Shown here in pieces: positions 27,301-35,742 of a stretch of DNA of 64,000 nucleotides. Numbering within the stretch: the stretch's first letter is position 1; each line of letters begins with the position of its first letter. Under the pieces are notes generated by a model that was not told where the DNA came from, did no database searches, and saw only the letters and a program-made list of their open reading frames with translations. This DNA comes from Anarhynchus alexandrinus (lineage: Eukaryota > Chordata > Aves > Charadriiformes > Charadriidae), in contig VUYV01000089.1 of assembly GCA_008711295.1 (NCBI GenBank), forward strand, positions 175,270-239,269, in the 5' to 3' direction. A program made the position numbers and the translations under genes.

Positions 27301-30300
27301 TTTAAAGCTAAGTCTGTAGCTGGTTTTACAGCATCAGTTTCAACTTTGTGTAATACTGTTCATTAAGGCCTCTTAACAGTGGATATTTATGTCCTAGGCA
27401 GATTCCAGTGCACCACTTAAACCTCATTGTTGTGCTATAAGGTCCAGACAGCTTGCTCAGGAGGACTATGGGAGTAATCTTTCCCTCAACAAAACAAATA
27501 AAAAATATTTACTTGTCATTTCTCATTACTGGGTTCAGGACCTACAGTAGATGCTGCTGCATTACAGTGTGCCCTCCCTAGCCTGTGAGGGGAAAGGACT
27601 CTCATAGTGGGATTTCTGTTGCATTTTTTAGGCTGTGTAAGGCTCAATATTTTACCATTTTCTGAATGGCATTGCACAGGTAGAATAAACAATTCTGGAC
27701 TTAGCTTTAAGAGTGAAGGAGTGAGGTGTTTTCTGTTCCCCTGCAGATACGTGCCACTTTTTTAGCTCTTGAGGCAGATAGTTGGTTGTTTCTACAGAGA
27801 TTGTATCAGTATTTGTCCTGTACAGTGAGTTGGCATTTTGTGGACCCTTTCTCATGCTCTTTGTGTTGAATCTGCAACTGGCTATGTATTATGGTATGCT
27901 GTCCCCTGTTTTATCTTTAATGAGCCATTAAAAGTTGGCTACTAACCTAGTGCAGTAAAAGCACCTTTCTCACTTAGAGCATTTACCTGTAAAGTGTACC
28001 AGGAGTTGCTTTGTATAAATGGTCATGCAGTAAGATAAATGTTTTGCTCCAATACAAACATCTCCACAGTCTGAATTGCATTTGGTTTTTTGTCACTTCC
28101 CACATAAAGTGTTCAGGCTTTTTCTCTGTCATTGTTATATTGAAAGTTAAGCTTAATATTTAGTGTATTAAAAAAAGCTTTCTAACACTTTTTGAGTAAA
28201 TAACTGAGTGTAATGTAGGGAGGGAAAAAGGTCTATTAGCTTCTCAACTCTTTTTGAGAAGGAAAAGGGGATCTCATATAATTCTGACTGTGGTTCTCCA
28301 AAGATGCTTTGTGTTACTTTCAAGTGGTAATATATTTTGTAAAAATAATCTCATCGAGAAAAATTTTAGATATTTAAGAATTTTCTTTTTATTGAGGGAG
28401 GGGGGATTCAGGCGGACTTTTCACATGTGAAAGCTTACTAGGGGTCCTTAGTGCTTACTGTCAGTATTCGGCACTAAGTAAAGTGTGTGGTAAAAAAAAA
28501 ATAAAAATAAAAAATTGTATTTCATGTTTGTGGATGAAATTCTGTATACCCTTTCTTATATGCAGAGATGGCATCAAGACTATAGAAATTTCAGGGAAAC
28601 AACCATGTTTCTCATGGTAGGATTGGAGTTTTTCCAAAAAAAGAGGTAAGTGGTAGTATAGAACTCAAACGTAGTAGAGCAATTTGAAGGTAAATGTAAT
28701 ATTGATAAGTAAAGCTGCTTTTTTAAATTAAGAATTGTTTAATGTGTTCTTCATTTAGTTAAGCTTTTATTCAGTCCATTAATGTCTTCAGTCTTGCAGC
28801 TACCTCAAAGTTTCCTGCAACTTCCTATTCTTAATCCCCATTTCCAATCTCTTACCAAGCCATGGACTCTTTTCAGTGCACCCTCCACAAGCAGCCTTAT
28901 TTCTCCTTCTCTCCTACTCTTAAGTGCTCTGGGTATCTCAGACATAAAAATCTTTCTTCTCTGACACCACACGTGCACATACATTTATCTGCTTTCATCA
29001 GCAATCACAATTAGTCAAGTCCCCGTCTTATCTTTTTATTGGGTCTTCCCACAGAAGGAAAGGTTTGCCTTCTGCATTTGTCTAAGCCAAAATTTCAACT
29101 GCGATGGGCTTTAAAGGTCAGGAAAAAACATATTTGAGGAAAACTATTATGCGTAACTATCATAGTTGTAGCTGATTCTTCTTAGCTCCATGAGGCAATG
29201 GTGATTCATTACCTTCTGTTTTTGAACCAAGTCAGGAACCGTCGCTATATAAAATTGCTGACATTTATGTACTTAATGCACTATAGTTAAAACTTATTGT
29301 CTGAAGTACTACATACAACAAGGATGGTGATTACAATATAAATGCCGCAAAGCATTCTGCAGAAGAGTCTTTAAAACAAAATTGTTCAAAAGTACATCTT
29401 CCTCCCATGCCCAGCCAAAGGAATGAAATGATTAGCTGCAAATTGTCTAGTGGCTGACATCTGTGGTGTGAAAATCAAACTATCACATGATACGAATTTT
29501 TGATTGTGAAAACAATTCTGTAGTCAACCACCAATTTATTTTTTTTCATGTATAACACAGTAGGTAGGGGAATTATAGCAGGAATCAAACTTAATTTCTT
29601 TTCTGTACGTTGTGTAGTAAATTGCTTCATATTTCTCTTTCTTGTCTTATATGCCCCCAAATAAGAAAGGTCCCAAACAAAATAGGAAAATACATTGGAA
29701 AAGAAATGCCTTGTCTTTGTGACAAGCTATGGCTTTGTATAGCGGCTAACACAATGAGCCCATAGTCTTGGTTTGTCTTCTGTTTGCTAGCATGTAATAA
29801 ATAGTACATTCATTAATAATCTAAATTGCAATATGCTACTTTGTCAGGCTCAAACAATTTATGTGCAAAGGTTAATCAGAAGATTGCCTGGCTTATGTGA
29901 AAAATAAACACTCCGGTATTGCTTGATCCCTTAAGGAGGCAAAAATGTCGCAGGCATCAGTGTGGTGTATAGGAACCCTTCTTGTTACCCCCAGGCTTCA
30001 TGCACGCTCTAAGCATGCAGGCAGCAATGGAAGATCTTCAAGTTCCTTGGCACTGGGACTCCAGTATAGAACCTTCAACTGTAAAATACCAGTGTTTTCA
30101 CTAATCCACTTCTTACCATAATATATTCTGATTATGCCAGGGAGAGGGAGGGAAGCACAAGTTTCTCCTCTGTGCTGAACAGCGTTTTTGGCATAGTTTT
30201 CCATTTTTTACATTGATCTCCAGAATTAGGGTGAGGCATTTGTTACCAAATATCTTCGTAATTTAGAAAACAAGCCTATAATGACCAGTCTTACCAGTCT

Positions 30301-33300
30301 CTGGTATTGGTCAGAAATAAAAAATACAACATTATCAGACTCATCTAACATCCAAAGAAGTGTAGCATTTATTCCTGTTGGCAAGAAATACAATTTCATA
30401 AATTCTTCAATAAATTCTTCATTTCATACAAAGACAGTAAGACTAGAGTTAAGCAAGCGTAGAGAATGGGTGAGGATCCGGGTATCCATTGACCGGCTCT
30501 AAAGGCATCTATTACACTTATGCACCCATGTTTCAGCTGCAGATTCCCAAAGGACTGAGATATTTACAGAGGTTTACGTCTTGTACACTCTGGAGGGCAG
30601 TACTACCATCCTTATCCTGAAAACGAGACTAAACTGATTAAATCTTCAGATTCCCTTATTAACACAGAAATAATAAAAATGTAACTTTAAAAATATTTAT
30701 GAAAACATAGACTTTCATAATTGAAATACGACCCTTATTCGTGGGACTGTTTTGAGGCTTTTTTTTCCAGAAACCCATCTCACTCAGTCAACCAACTTTT
30801 CTTAGTTTTAATAACACTAATTGATACCTAGCAGCACTCTATCTCTAGATGGAGCCATAAATCGGCCTTTACCCAGGTGGTCTCTGATTTCCTTAAATAA
30901 TTGTACTGTGTTGAACAAACACAAAATCAACATAAAAGAAGTAGTTTTGTTTATCTTTTTCATGCCTGCTTTCAGTGTTCATTCGTGATTCCTTATGGTG
31001 CTTGACAAGGCCCTCTTTTTACTGCAGGTGGAGAATTAAATGGTCTTTCAGGCATACCTTCTCTGACTGTACTATAAAGTAGGAACCTGCTCTGGGTGGG
31101 ATGAATGCAGCCAGCTAATGAATCTTGGCAGGAGTTTTACCTGCAGCTCACTCTTGTGGTAGTAACTGAAAAGTGAACTAACTGTAGACCTTAGCAGTTG
31201 CATTTTAAGTTTCTTGGAAAGCCAATACAGTTCTTCAGTTTTGACTGAAATGCTTTTTTCAAAGCAGTGTTAAAATTTAGCCAGCCTGTACTGCCTGCAT
31301 CTTTCCCAAAGCCCACACCCAGTGAGCTCCCTAATTCTGAGTGGCTTCAGTGATTTTAGGCTTAGGCTTCGTAGGCTGGAGCTCGTATGCGCTTCAGGTG
31401 TGAAAAGGAAGAATCTGCAAATTTACACTGTAGTTGTGTTCCTCAGACTCTCAAGATATATAAGGACTATGAGCTTGGATGTACAGTAATGGTGATTTAA
31501 AATAGCTTACCTTGCTGTTAGTTGGAACTGTGGTGGTTTCGGGGAAAGGTCACACAACTGGGGGAAGGAGCAGGAAGAGGGACTGGGAATAAGGCTGCTA
31601 CCAGCAGCAAGTTTTTAATTTGGATCAACTGAGTTTTTTCAATCTGCAGTTTCACAAATAACTGAACTAAGAATGGAAAGGTAGAGAATGTCCTGCTTCT
31701 CTGGCTTTCTATCCAGTGATTCCAGTTCCTTGCCGATATCTTCTCTCTTTCCTCCTGCATTAAGTTTTCTGCTGTCTGGTCAGTTGTGTTGGTGATCAGG
31801 GGTGTGAACAGTTTTCATGGGCAGGAGAAATAGACTTGAGGAGAGGGTCATAGGACTTCTTTTAATGAAATCATAGCTTTGTATTTTGAGGACAAAAAGG
31901 TGGAGAACAGTGACTGTACTTGTAATAAATATATTAATTACTTAAGCACTAAATATTTAGAATTGCAAGGGACTATGAGCAGATCTCATGGTGGAAGAAA
32001 CAACTTCACAGTAGATTCTGAAATTATGGTGTTGCGCTTCATCTTGTTCTTCTAAACAAGGATATTAGAAGGTAAAGCTTTTAGGAACCATTGCTATTTC
32101 AAGTAGCCTTTTCACTTCTTTTTATGTTGTCTCATTGGGAGGCATTACTGTGAGTCTCGAGTTTGTCTACTTTGGAAAATTCTGATAAGTATTTTTCAGG
32201 TATGTCCTCTGTGTGCTCACACATAATTTTTAGCCATTTTTAGTAGTTTGGTGGTTTGGTTTTGGTAGTTTAAACCTTAATCATGACCTGATCCCACTAG
32301 GAGTGAGTGAGTGCACAAAGTACTGTTCTTCTAACACTCCATTAGGAAATTTCTCTTCCTAGATTTTTTAGTTTGAATAAAAATTAGATTTCTAAATGCT
32401 TGTTTTTAGGGTAGCTGCCTGAACTGCTTTCAGTGACGCTCTGTCATAACTGGGTTTCTGTAAGTCAGAGAATTAACAATTTAAGTTGTTTGCTGGAAAT
32501 AGTATGCAGCAGTGTAAACGGAGATTGTTAATCTGTGTGTGAAGGGATCTCTGTTGGTTATTAACTGTTATATTCTTAGGTCCTCTGTTACTTGTCCTTT
32601 ACCAATTAGGCTTGTATTTATTTTCTGCATATCAACAGTCTGTCAGCACTTCTGCTTTTCAAATGCTGTTGTGGCTTCTTCCATCGCTTTAGACTTCAAA
32701 TAGTTTGGAATAATTTATAGTTAGTGAGGCTAAAAATTCACAGTCTATTTCTTAGAAATAAGGTGACAGCTTTAAATCTTATTTGCTAAGGTGTGGAATG
32801 CTATCAAGATATATATATGGCAACAGAAGATCAGACTTAATGTGACATAAATGCACATAGGAAAAAATAAATTTTCATGTATATTCAAGGTTAATCAAAG
32901 CTATTTTTTTGAAATGGGTGAAATGATATCCATTGATTTTAGTGAGTTTTGGATCAGACTTCATGTGCAAGTGATCTAACCTGATAATAAAATAAATTGT
33001 TCTAATGTGCATAAAAGATGAAAATGTGTGGTAGAAAACCCAACATTATGGGGAGGGGTGGACTTACAGTCAAACAAGCAAGTGAAGTTACCTATCTTGT
33101 GAAGAGCACAGTAGTTAGCTTGAAACAGGTGGTACCTGGATGTTGCATCTAATGTTTTTGTTTCTTTACTTTACTTCAGCTATATGGAAGCCTTGCTCTA
33201 CCTTATCTATGCTTACCAGAATAACAAAGAACTCTTGTCCAAAGGCCCGTACAGAGGGCATGATGAAGAGCTGATATCTCACTACAGACGAGAATGTTTG

Positions 33301-34800
33301 CTAGTAAGTGAAGGGTGAACTATGTTTCAAAAAGTTGAACTTGCTGCATAGCTTTAACAGAATTTATTAGTAGAAAAGTACTGCCATCATGTAAAACTAA
33401 ACCAAAACCAACAAAACTCCCTTTCTTTAACAAGTTAATAGTTAGACTTGTGTAAGGAAAAAAAAAAACAAAAGTAAGAAGGAAAACATTATTCCCATTT
33501 TCTTTAATTATTAATCATCTTCTTCATGATTGTAAATATTGTGCTCACTGCCGTCATGCCTGGGCTGGGTAGGAACAACAGTTGACAGTGTTGGCGAGCA
33601 GACTTACCCTGTTGCCACAGTTTGATGGGAAGACAAATATTGGAAAAGGAATCATCAGGAAACAAGGGGGTTTTTTTTCCTTCATTATGTCACTTTTAGC
33701 AATAGTGAGAAAGCAAAAGCAGGTGATAGGACCTCAGTCTTAAAAAAACAGCTGCAAAGGTTGAGTTTGCAGTGGCTTTGAGGAATAGCACAAGATCAAG
33801 TGGTTTAATAGAGCATATGCATCATTGCTGTAAACGTTAAGGCGCAACTGTGGTTAATACAAATTACTGGGTAGCTTTGTAGGAAGACTGTGCTTTAAAA
33901 CAAACAAACTGATGCATGGTAGAATGTGAAATGCTGTATACTTAAAGGCTTTCCTTTTTTGTGGTGGTTTATGAAGAAACTAAATGAACATGCTGCAGCA
34001 CTGTTTGAATCAGGAGATGATCAGGAAGTAAATAATGGCCTGATCATTATGAATGAGCTTATTGTCCCGTGTTTGCCATTACTACTGGTGGATGAAATGG
34101 AAGAAAAAGATATTGTTGCTGTGGAAGATATGAGAAACCGTTGGTGTTCCTATCTTGGACAAGAAATGGAACGTAAGTCATTTATTCATTATGGTAAAAG
34201 GCCATTGCGCGCTCTTATTTTTTTATTTTTTTTATAAATGTGAGGTTTTCAATGTCTTGAATTGAGCCTGTATCTTTTGTGCCTTGATAATGTATTTTGA
34301 GCTACCCTGACTTTTGAATAATCCTGTACACATTTAAATAAACAGTTTTTCCATATATTACATGAGGCCATAAAGCAAACATGCTTTTTGAATGGAAAAA
34401 CATTTGTGGTGTTAGACCATCTGAAGGGGCATTTATATTGACATCTTACTAGGAATTGGTATGTCTTAATTATTGCTGACGGACCTGAAGAAAGTGGATT
34501 ATTCCAAGTGAAACTCCACCTCGTCCCACCCGCCAATAAAAGAGAGTCAATGTTGGTCGGAAAAAGGAGAATTCCACATGCAGACATAAATGCTTATGGT
34601 TTGTTTTTTTTCTTGTTTTATTTGCAGCTAACTTGCAAGAAAAGCTGACAGATTTTCTGCCAAAACTGCTAGATTGTTCTACAGAGATTAAAGGTTTCAA
34701 TGACCCGCCAAAGTTACCCTCCTACTCCACACACGAACTGTGTGAAAGATACGCCCGAATCATGTTGTCACTCAGTCGAACTCCAGCCGATGGAAGATAA
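176..34800 (+). CDS. USP25: USP25 ubiquitin carboxyl-terminal hydrolase 25, 3' part (17 coding exons, 5' end outside window)
   Basis: Exons: 176-324, 4129-4256, 5046-5141, 5455-5616, 7527-7735, 8441-8511, 12200-12428, 15382-15579, 17326-17465, 20157-20270, 22131-22226, 25632-25810, 26622-26700, 28566-28645, 33180-33303, 33977-34172, 34628-34800. All introns are GT-AG and phases join without a frameshift; about 806 codons with both alternative exons, 736 without. USP25 is a cysteine protease that removes ubiquitin chains (ERAD, Wnt/tankyrase and immune signalling are known settings). Seen here: the second half of the USP fold with the His box (LVHEG...NAGHYWAY) and the YND motif, the USP25/28-type coiled-coil insertion, a helical C-terminal region, and the terminal RTPADGR. 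The human short isoform is 1055 aa, so roughly 320 N-terminal residues, including the catalytic Cys, lie upstream. The paralogue USP28 is less likely because the C-terminus and the two alternative exons match USP25. Exon edges rest on splice motifs and recalled human protein, not on transcripts. Confidence 0.95.
325..4128 (+). other. USP25: USP25 intron with no gene or named repeat recognised
   Basis: A 3.8-kb intron, AT-rich and mostly single-copy. It contains a 28-bp tandem duplication at 1403-1458 and short poly-T tracts. No CR1 fragment or conserved coding stretch was recognised. Short open frames on both strands show no family motif. Confidence 0.7.
1403..1458. repeat. 28-bp direct tandem duplication
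   Basis: Two adjacent 28-bp copies, 1403-1430 and 1431-1458, beginning TTTAATTGTATCAACGTAC and differing at one base (ACACAC versus ACGCAC). It lies within a USP25 intron and looks like a simple recent duplication. Confidence 0.9.
4129..4256 (+). CDS. USP25: USP25 exon ([17 protein letters not shown] segment)
   Basis: Acceptor TTGTTCAG, donor AG|GTACAG. It encodes the conserved USP-fold strand region ([15 protein letters not shown]) followed by KIHNKLEFP, typical of the part where USPs shape the ubiquitin-binding surface. It ends with two bases of an Arg codon completed by the next exon. Confidence 0.93.
5046..5141 (+). CDS. USP25: USP25 exon (start of coiled-coil insertion)
   Basis: Acceptor TTTTACAG, donor CG|GTACTA. 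It encodes [19 protein letters not shown] and the following helix, rich in Lys, Arg and Glu with heptad-like Leu. This is the first helix of the coiled-coil inserted in the USP25/USP28 catalytic domain, known to drive dimerisation. Phase 2 at both ends fits the neighbours. Confidence 0.92.
5455..5616 (+). CDS. USP25: USP25 exon ([19 protein letters not shown] segment)
   Basis: Acceptor TTAACAG, donor CCCAG|GTAAGG. The first part ([19 protein letters not shown]) is strongly conserved. The last third is a low-complexity Ala/Ser/Pro/Thr stretch that differs from recalled human sequence, as expected for a flexible linker. Confidence 0.92.
5955..6103 (+). mobile_element. CR1 LINE 3' fragment, sense to USP25
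   Basis: About 150 bp matching the CR1 3' end: CATCCCTGG..GTGTTCAAGGCCAGG, then GGTTGGAACT, GGTCCATTCCAACC and the terminal ATTCTATGATTCT. It is heavily 5' truncated, as most CR1 copies are. It lies in the intron between the 5455-5616 and 7527-7735 exons, and has the same 3' end type as the fragments near 42.6 kb and 54.2 kb. Confidence 0.93.
7527..7735 (+). CDS. USP25: USP25 exon (autoinhibitory segment and second coiled-coil helix)
   Basis: Acceptor AATGCAG, donor G|GTAATG. It encodes a Ser/Pro-rich linker, then [17 protein letters not shown], the conserved autoinhibitory motif region of the USP25 tetramer, then [22 protein letters not shown], the returning coiled-coil helix. The linker before RSVIH appears about six residues shorter than the recalled human protein. 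The IPPDLP core is intact. Confidence 0.94.
8441..8511 (+). CDS. USP25: USP25 exon (end of coiled coil)
   Basis: Acceptor TTTCTTTTAG, donor CAA|GTAAGT. Its 71 nt encode [19 protein letters not shown] and the residues leading to the His-box exon, i.e. the end of the inserted helix before the catalytic fold resumes. It ends on a codon boundary. Confidence 0.92.
8512..12199 (+). other. USP25: USP25 intron, mostly unique sequence
   Basis: A 3.7-kb intron. Visible contents are poly-T tracts (for example around 10,070 and 11,850) and a short duplicated TTTGATATATC block near 10,370-10,385. No CR1 copy, coding exon or RNA gene was recognised. The long poly-T just before 12,197 is the polypyrimidine tract of the next exon. 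Confidence 0.7.
12200..12428 (+). CDS. USP25: USP25 exon with catalytic His box
   Basis: Acceptor poly-T then AAG, donor G|GTAATG. It encodes [11 protein letters not shown] followed by [13 protein letters not shown], fitting the USP family His signature (Y-x-L ... H-x-G ... G-H-Y); the His of GHYWAY is the catalytic base. [10 protein letters not shown] follows, with the acidic/amide residue that orients it, then [14 protein letters not shown], the last strand of the USP fold. An in-frame ATG at 12,164 lies in the intron and is not a start. Confidence 0.96.
13325..14935 (-). mobile_element. CR1 LINE, 5'-truncated, with partial reverse-transcriptase ORF2
   Basis: The longest element in the window, antisense to USP25 in the intron after the His-box exon. 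Read on the - strand it ends at about 13,325 in the CR1 3' motif (reverse complement of AATCATAGAATC...). The - strand frame 14,852-13,872 encodes a LINE reverse transcriptase: [43 protein letters not shown], and the catalytic FADDTKL (FADD in place of the more usual YADD). The endonuclease half is missing. The remaining 3' coding part ([29 protein letters not shown]) is in another frame, so there is a frameshift near 13.87 kb, and a stop comes early at about 13.53 kb. It is a dead copy. Confidence 0.95.
13872..14852 (-). pseudogene. Defective CR1 ORF2 reverse-transcriptase fragment
   Basis: A 326-codon open frame inside the CR1 copy. It covers the fingers/palm of the reverse transcriptase, with SKAFDT (palm, first Asp), PQGSVLGP and FADD (catalytic Asp pair), then part of the thumb. 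The upstream residues in the same frame are also CR1-like, so the first Met is not a true start. The frame ends prematurely and homology continues in a neighbouring frame. It is a transposon remnant, not a host gene. Confidence 0.9.
15382..15579 (+). CDS. USP25: USP25 exon ([13 protein letters not shown]; end of USP domain)
   Basis: Acceptor TTACCCCAG; the donor is CAG|GTTAGC, a weak GT site. It encodes [19 protein letters not shown] and the acidic helix [15 protein letters not shown] that leaves the catalytic domain. The last 12 residues are Pro/Ala rich ([11 protein letters not shown]) and do not resemble the recalled human tail of this exon, so the exact donor is the least certain of the gene, though the phase works. 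Confidence 0.87.
15737..16234. repeat. Tandem duplication of about 250 bp, joined by one N
   Basis: Copy 1 is about 15,737-15,985 and copy 2 about 15,988-16,234, with the N at 15,986 at the junction. Both copies contain TCTGTAGGG, a poly-T/A block, CTTTGGCCTTTCAAGATAGG and CCAGTCTGTTTGGAGAG in the same order, with a few substitutions and homopolymer length differences. The duplication sits in a USP25 intron. The N at the join suggests overlapping contig ends were placed side by side, though a true duplication cannot be excluded. Confidence 0.9.
17326..17465 (+). CDS. USP25: USP25 exon ([19 protein letters not shown] segment)
   Basis: The donor is ACG|GTGAGG. Three in-frame acceptors are possible: CTAAG (exon from 17,326, giving VQAGEPEY), TTCAAG (from 17,332) and CAG (from 17,335). 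The first is chosen because the recalled human protein has AQAAGDPEY here. The exon encodes the linker after the catalytic domain. It ends on a codon boundary just before the alternatively spliced exons. Confidence 0.88.
17466..20156 (+). other. USP25: USP25 intron, unique AT-rich sequence
   Basis: A 2.7-kb intron upstream of the first alternative exon. No transposon, RNA gene or coding exon was recognised. It ends in a pyrimidine tract and CTGCAG. Confidence 0.65.
20157..20270 (+). CDS. USP25: USP25 alternative exon 1 of the long (muscle) isoform, 38 codons
   Basis: Acceptor TTCTTCTGCAG, donor GAG|GTACAT; 114 nt, phase 0 at both ends, so it can be skipped without a frameshift. It encodes [16 protein letters not shown], then [21 protein letters not shown]. 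With the next exon it adds exactly 70 residues, the known difference between the 1125-aa muscle isoform USP25m and the 1055-aa isoform. Inclusion in muscle here is inferred, not seen. Confidence 0.87.
20271..22130 (+). other. USP25: USP25 intron between the two alternative exons
   Basis: A 1.9-kb intron with no repeat or gene recognised. It has several poly-T and T-rich tracts (around 21,195, 21,750 and 21,905) that could matter for alternative splicing, though that is speculation. Confidence 0.6.
22131..22226 (+). CDS. USP25: USP25 alternative exon 2, 32 codons
   Basis: Acceptor TTGTGGCAG, donor AAG|GTACAA; 96 nt, phase 0 at both ends. It encodes [19 protein letters not shown], then [13 protein letters not shown]. 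Its 32 residues equal the size difference between the human isoforms of 1087 and 1055 aa. The pyrimidine tract before the acceptor is weak (CTTAAATCCCTTGTGGCAG), in keeping with regulated inclusion. Confidence 0.87.
22227..25631 (+). other. USP25: USP25 intron with an imperfect inverted repeat
   Basis: A 3.4-kb AT-rich intron. The notable item is a C-rich/G-rich inverted repeat at about 23,015-23,155. No transposon, RNA gene or extra exon was recognised. Confidence 0.65.
23015..23155. repeat. Imperfect inverted repeat with C-rich and G-rich arms
   Basis: The left arm (about 23,015-23,050) reads CAAAACCCCCCCAAACAAAC and goes on to GAACCAACC. The right arm (about 23,123-23,158) contains GGTTGGTTTGTTTGGGGGGG and CAGGGTTTTG, its reverse complement with small gaps. 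The arms of about 33 bp are separated by about 70 bp of mostly C- and A-rich sequence. A long hairpin is possible in RNA or DNA. No known element family was recognised. Confidence 0.75.
25632..25810 (+). CDS. USP25: USP25 exon ([17 protein letters not shown]-terminal helical region)
   Basis: Acceptor ATTATTTAG, donor AG|GTAATA. It encodes the helix [16 protein letters not shown], then [20 protein letters not shown] and LSFDER. Very close to recalled human USP25 and clearly distinct from the catalytic domain. It is the first constitutive exon after the alternative pair; its phase-0 start allows all three isoform joins. Confidence 0.93.
26622..26700 (+). CDS. USP25: USP25 exon ([19 protein letters not shown])
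   Basis: Acceptor CTTTTTGTAAG, donor GAG|GTCAGT. Its 79 nt encode a continuous helix matching human USP25. The first base completes an Arg codon split across the intron. Confidence 0.93.
26701..28565 (+). other. USP25: USP25 intron without recognised elements
   Basis: A 1.9-kb intron with a short A-rich simple repeat near 28,490-28,515. No transposon, RNA gene or additional exon was recognised. Confidence 0.65.
28566..28645 (+). CDS. USP25: USP25 exon ([22 protein letters not shown])
   Basis: Acceptor TATATGCAG, donor AG|GTAAGT. Its 80 nt begin with AGA TGG (Arg-Trp); recalled human has Glu-Trp here. The rest, [20 protein letters not shown], is conserved. The phase joins the codon-complete exon before it and the Ser codon split after it. 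Confidence 0.92.
28646..33179 (+). other. USP25: Largest USP25 intron in the window, no gene recognised
   Basis: A 4.5-kb intron. A small tandem repeat of AATTCTTCAATA type lies near 30,395-30,420. The short open frames on either strand lack recognisable motifs. No CR1 fragment, RNA gene or alternative exon with convincing splice sites was found by eye. Confidence 0.65.
33180..33303 (+). CDS. USP25: USP25 exon ([19 protein letters not shown])
   Basis: Acceptor TTACTTCAG, donor CTA|GTAAGT. It encodes a helical hairpin, then [18 protein letters not shown], conserved with human USP25. It ends on a codon boundary. Confidence 0.93.
33977..34172 (+). CDS. USP25: USP25 exon ([20 protein letters not shown])
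   Basis: The acceptor is TTTATGAAG, a less typical AAG site but the only one giving the expected KLNE join; the donor is C|GTAAGT. It encodes the acidic helix ELFESG-type segment, then [20 protein letters not shown] and [15 protein letters not shown], all conserved in USP25. Confidence 0.92.
34628..34800 (+). CDS. USP25: USP25 last coding exon with tankyrase-binding tail and stop
   Basis: Acceptor TTTATTTGCAG. It encodes [16 protein letters not shown], then [19 protein letters not shown] and the terminal [10 protein letters not shown] followed by TAA at 34,798-34,800. The extreme C-terminus RTPADGR is the peptide reported to bind tankyrase ankyrin repeats in human USP25. It is unchanged here. 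Confidence 0.95.
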
Positions 34801-34960
34801 ATTCTGCGACCTTCCTAAGCACATTGTATAAACTTTTTTAGTTCTTAAACCTTGCCTTCCTGTCACAGGGTTTGCTTGTTGCTGCTATAGTTTTTAACTT
34901 TTTTATTTTAATAACTGCAAGAGAGAAATGACTGTACAAACTTTAGCCAGACTGCAAACA

Positions 34961-34966
34961 ATTAAA
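34961..34966 (+). promoter_or_regulatory. USP25: Possible proximal polyadenylation signal ATTAAA
   Basis: The common variant hexamer, 160 nt after the stop. It could give a short 3' UTR; the downstream element is weaker than at 35,202. Confidence 0.4.
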
Positions 34967-35201
34967 GCTGAGAATCGCATGGCGCTCAGTCGTTTCAACC
35001 AGAATTGATGCAACATGCAAGTCTGATCATTATGGCAAAACTGCTTTTTTGCCACTTATCTGTTACAGTATTACTTTGCTTTTATCTTAAGATCCTTTAC
35101 TTTATCAACAGCTGTCTGGATCATTTTGTGACTGCAACTACTCTAAGTGTCCAGTGCTGTGTAAATACATGGTACCTGGTAGCTTGTAAATGAAATGAAA
35201 G

Positions 35202-35207
35202 AATAAA
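35202..35207 (+). promoter_or_regulatory. USP25: Polyadenylation signal AATAAA for USP25
   Basis: A canonical hexamer about 400 nt after the stop codon, followed within 30 nt by a T/GT-rich element. It is the best-placed main cleavage signal. Confidence 0.75.
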
Positions 35208-35736
35208 GTTTTATTTATGGCTACTTCTGTGTTTGCAAGCAGATACCTTGTATATTAGTGTAAAATACGGATATTTTTAGAAGAGATACAGTATATTGAT
35301 GGGTTACTCAATTTTATAGACAAGGTTCTTCAGGATTTATGGCCAGTTTAGTTACAGGTAGTCAAAGATTACTGTATGTGAATATATTGAAAAACTGTCA
35401 CAGTATTATACACTATGGTTTTTTGTATATTCTTTACTGATCTGTGTGATACTGCACCTGAACACTTTTTTGTGTGTGTGGCCACGCCAAATTTATTCTG
35501 ATAGTAGGGACTGGCTTCTGAAGCAAAACAGTAATGGCACCTTCTTTCTATTCTTAGAAAAAAAAAAAAGAGGGGAAAAAAAAGAGTATTATCAGTAGAA
35601 ATATACTACACCCTCTGAGCAAAATTTCTAGAAATTTATTTAAGTTAAGAAATAGAGGGTTTAAAAGGTGGAATTTGTGAAGCTTAAGAATTAATCCTTT
35701 TTTTAAATTGGTATTTTAGTCATGTAAGTGACCAGA

Positions 35737-35742
35737 AATAAA
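35737..35742 (+). promoter_or_regulatory. USP25: Possible distal polyadenylation signal AATAAA
   Basis: A canonical hexamer about 940 nt after the stop, followed by T-rich sequence. If used, the 3' UTR would be roughly 960 nt. Confidence 0.3.

Larger units (their letters stand above)
34801..35230 (+). other. USP25: USP25 3' UTR
   Basis: The sequence after the stop is AT-rich. The most likely end is just after AATAAA at 35,202-35,207, with a GT-rich stretch (CTTCTGTGTTTGC) following. An earlier ATTAAA (34,961) and a later AATAAA (35,737) could give shorter or longer forms. The end is inferred from signals only. Confidence 0.75.

Noticed and set aside
28566..28568. Alternative acceptor two bases downstream (GCAGAG) for the WHQDY exon
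   Set aside because: It would break the reading phase; only the first AG keeps the frame.
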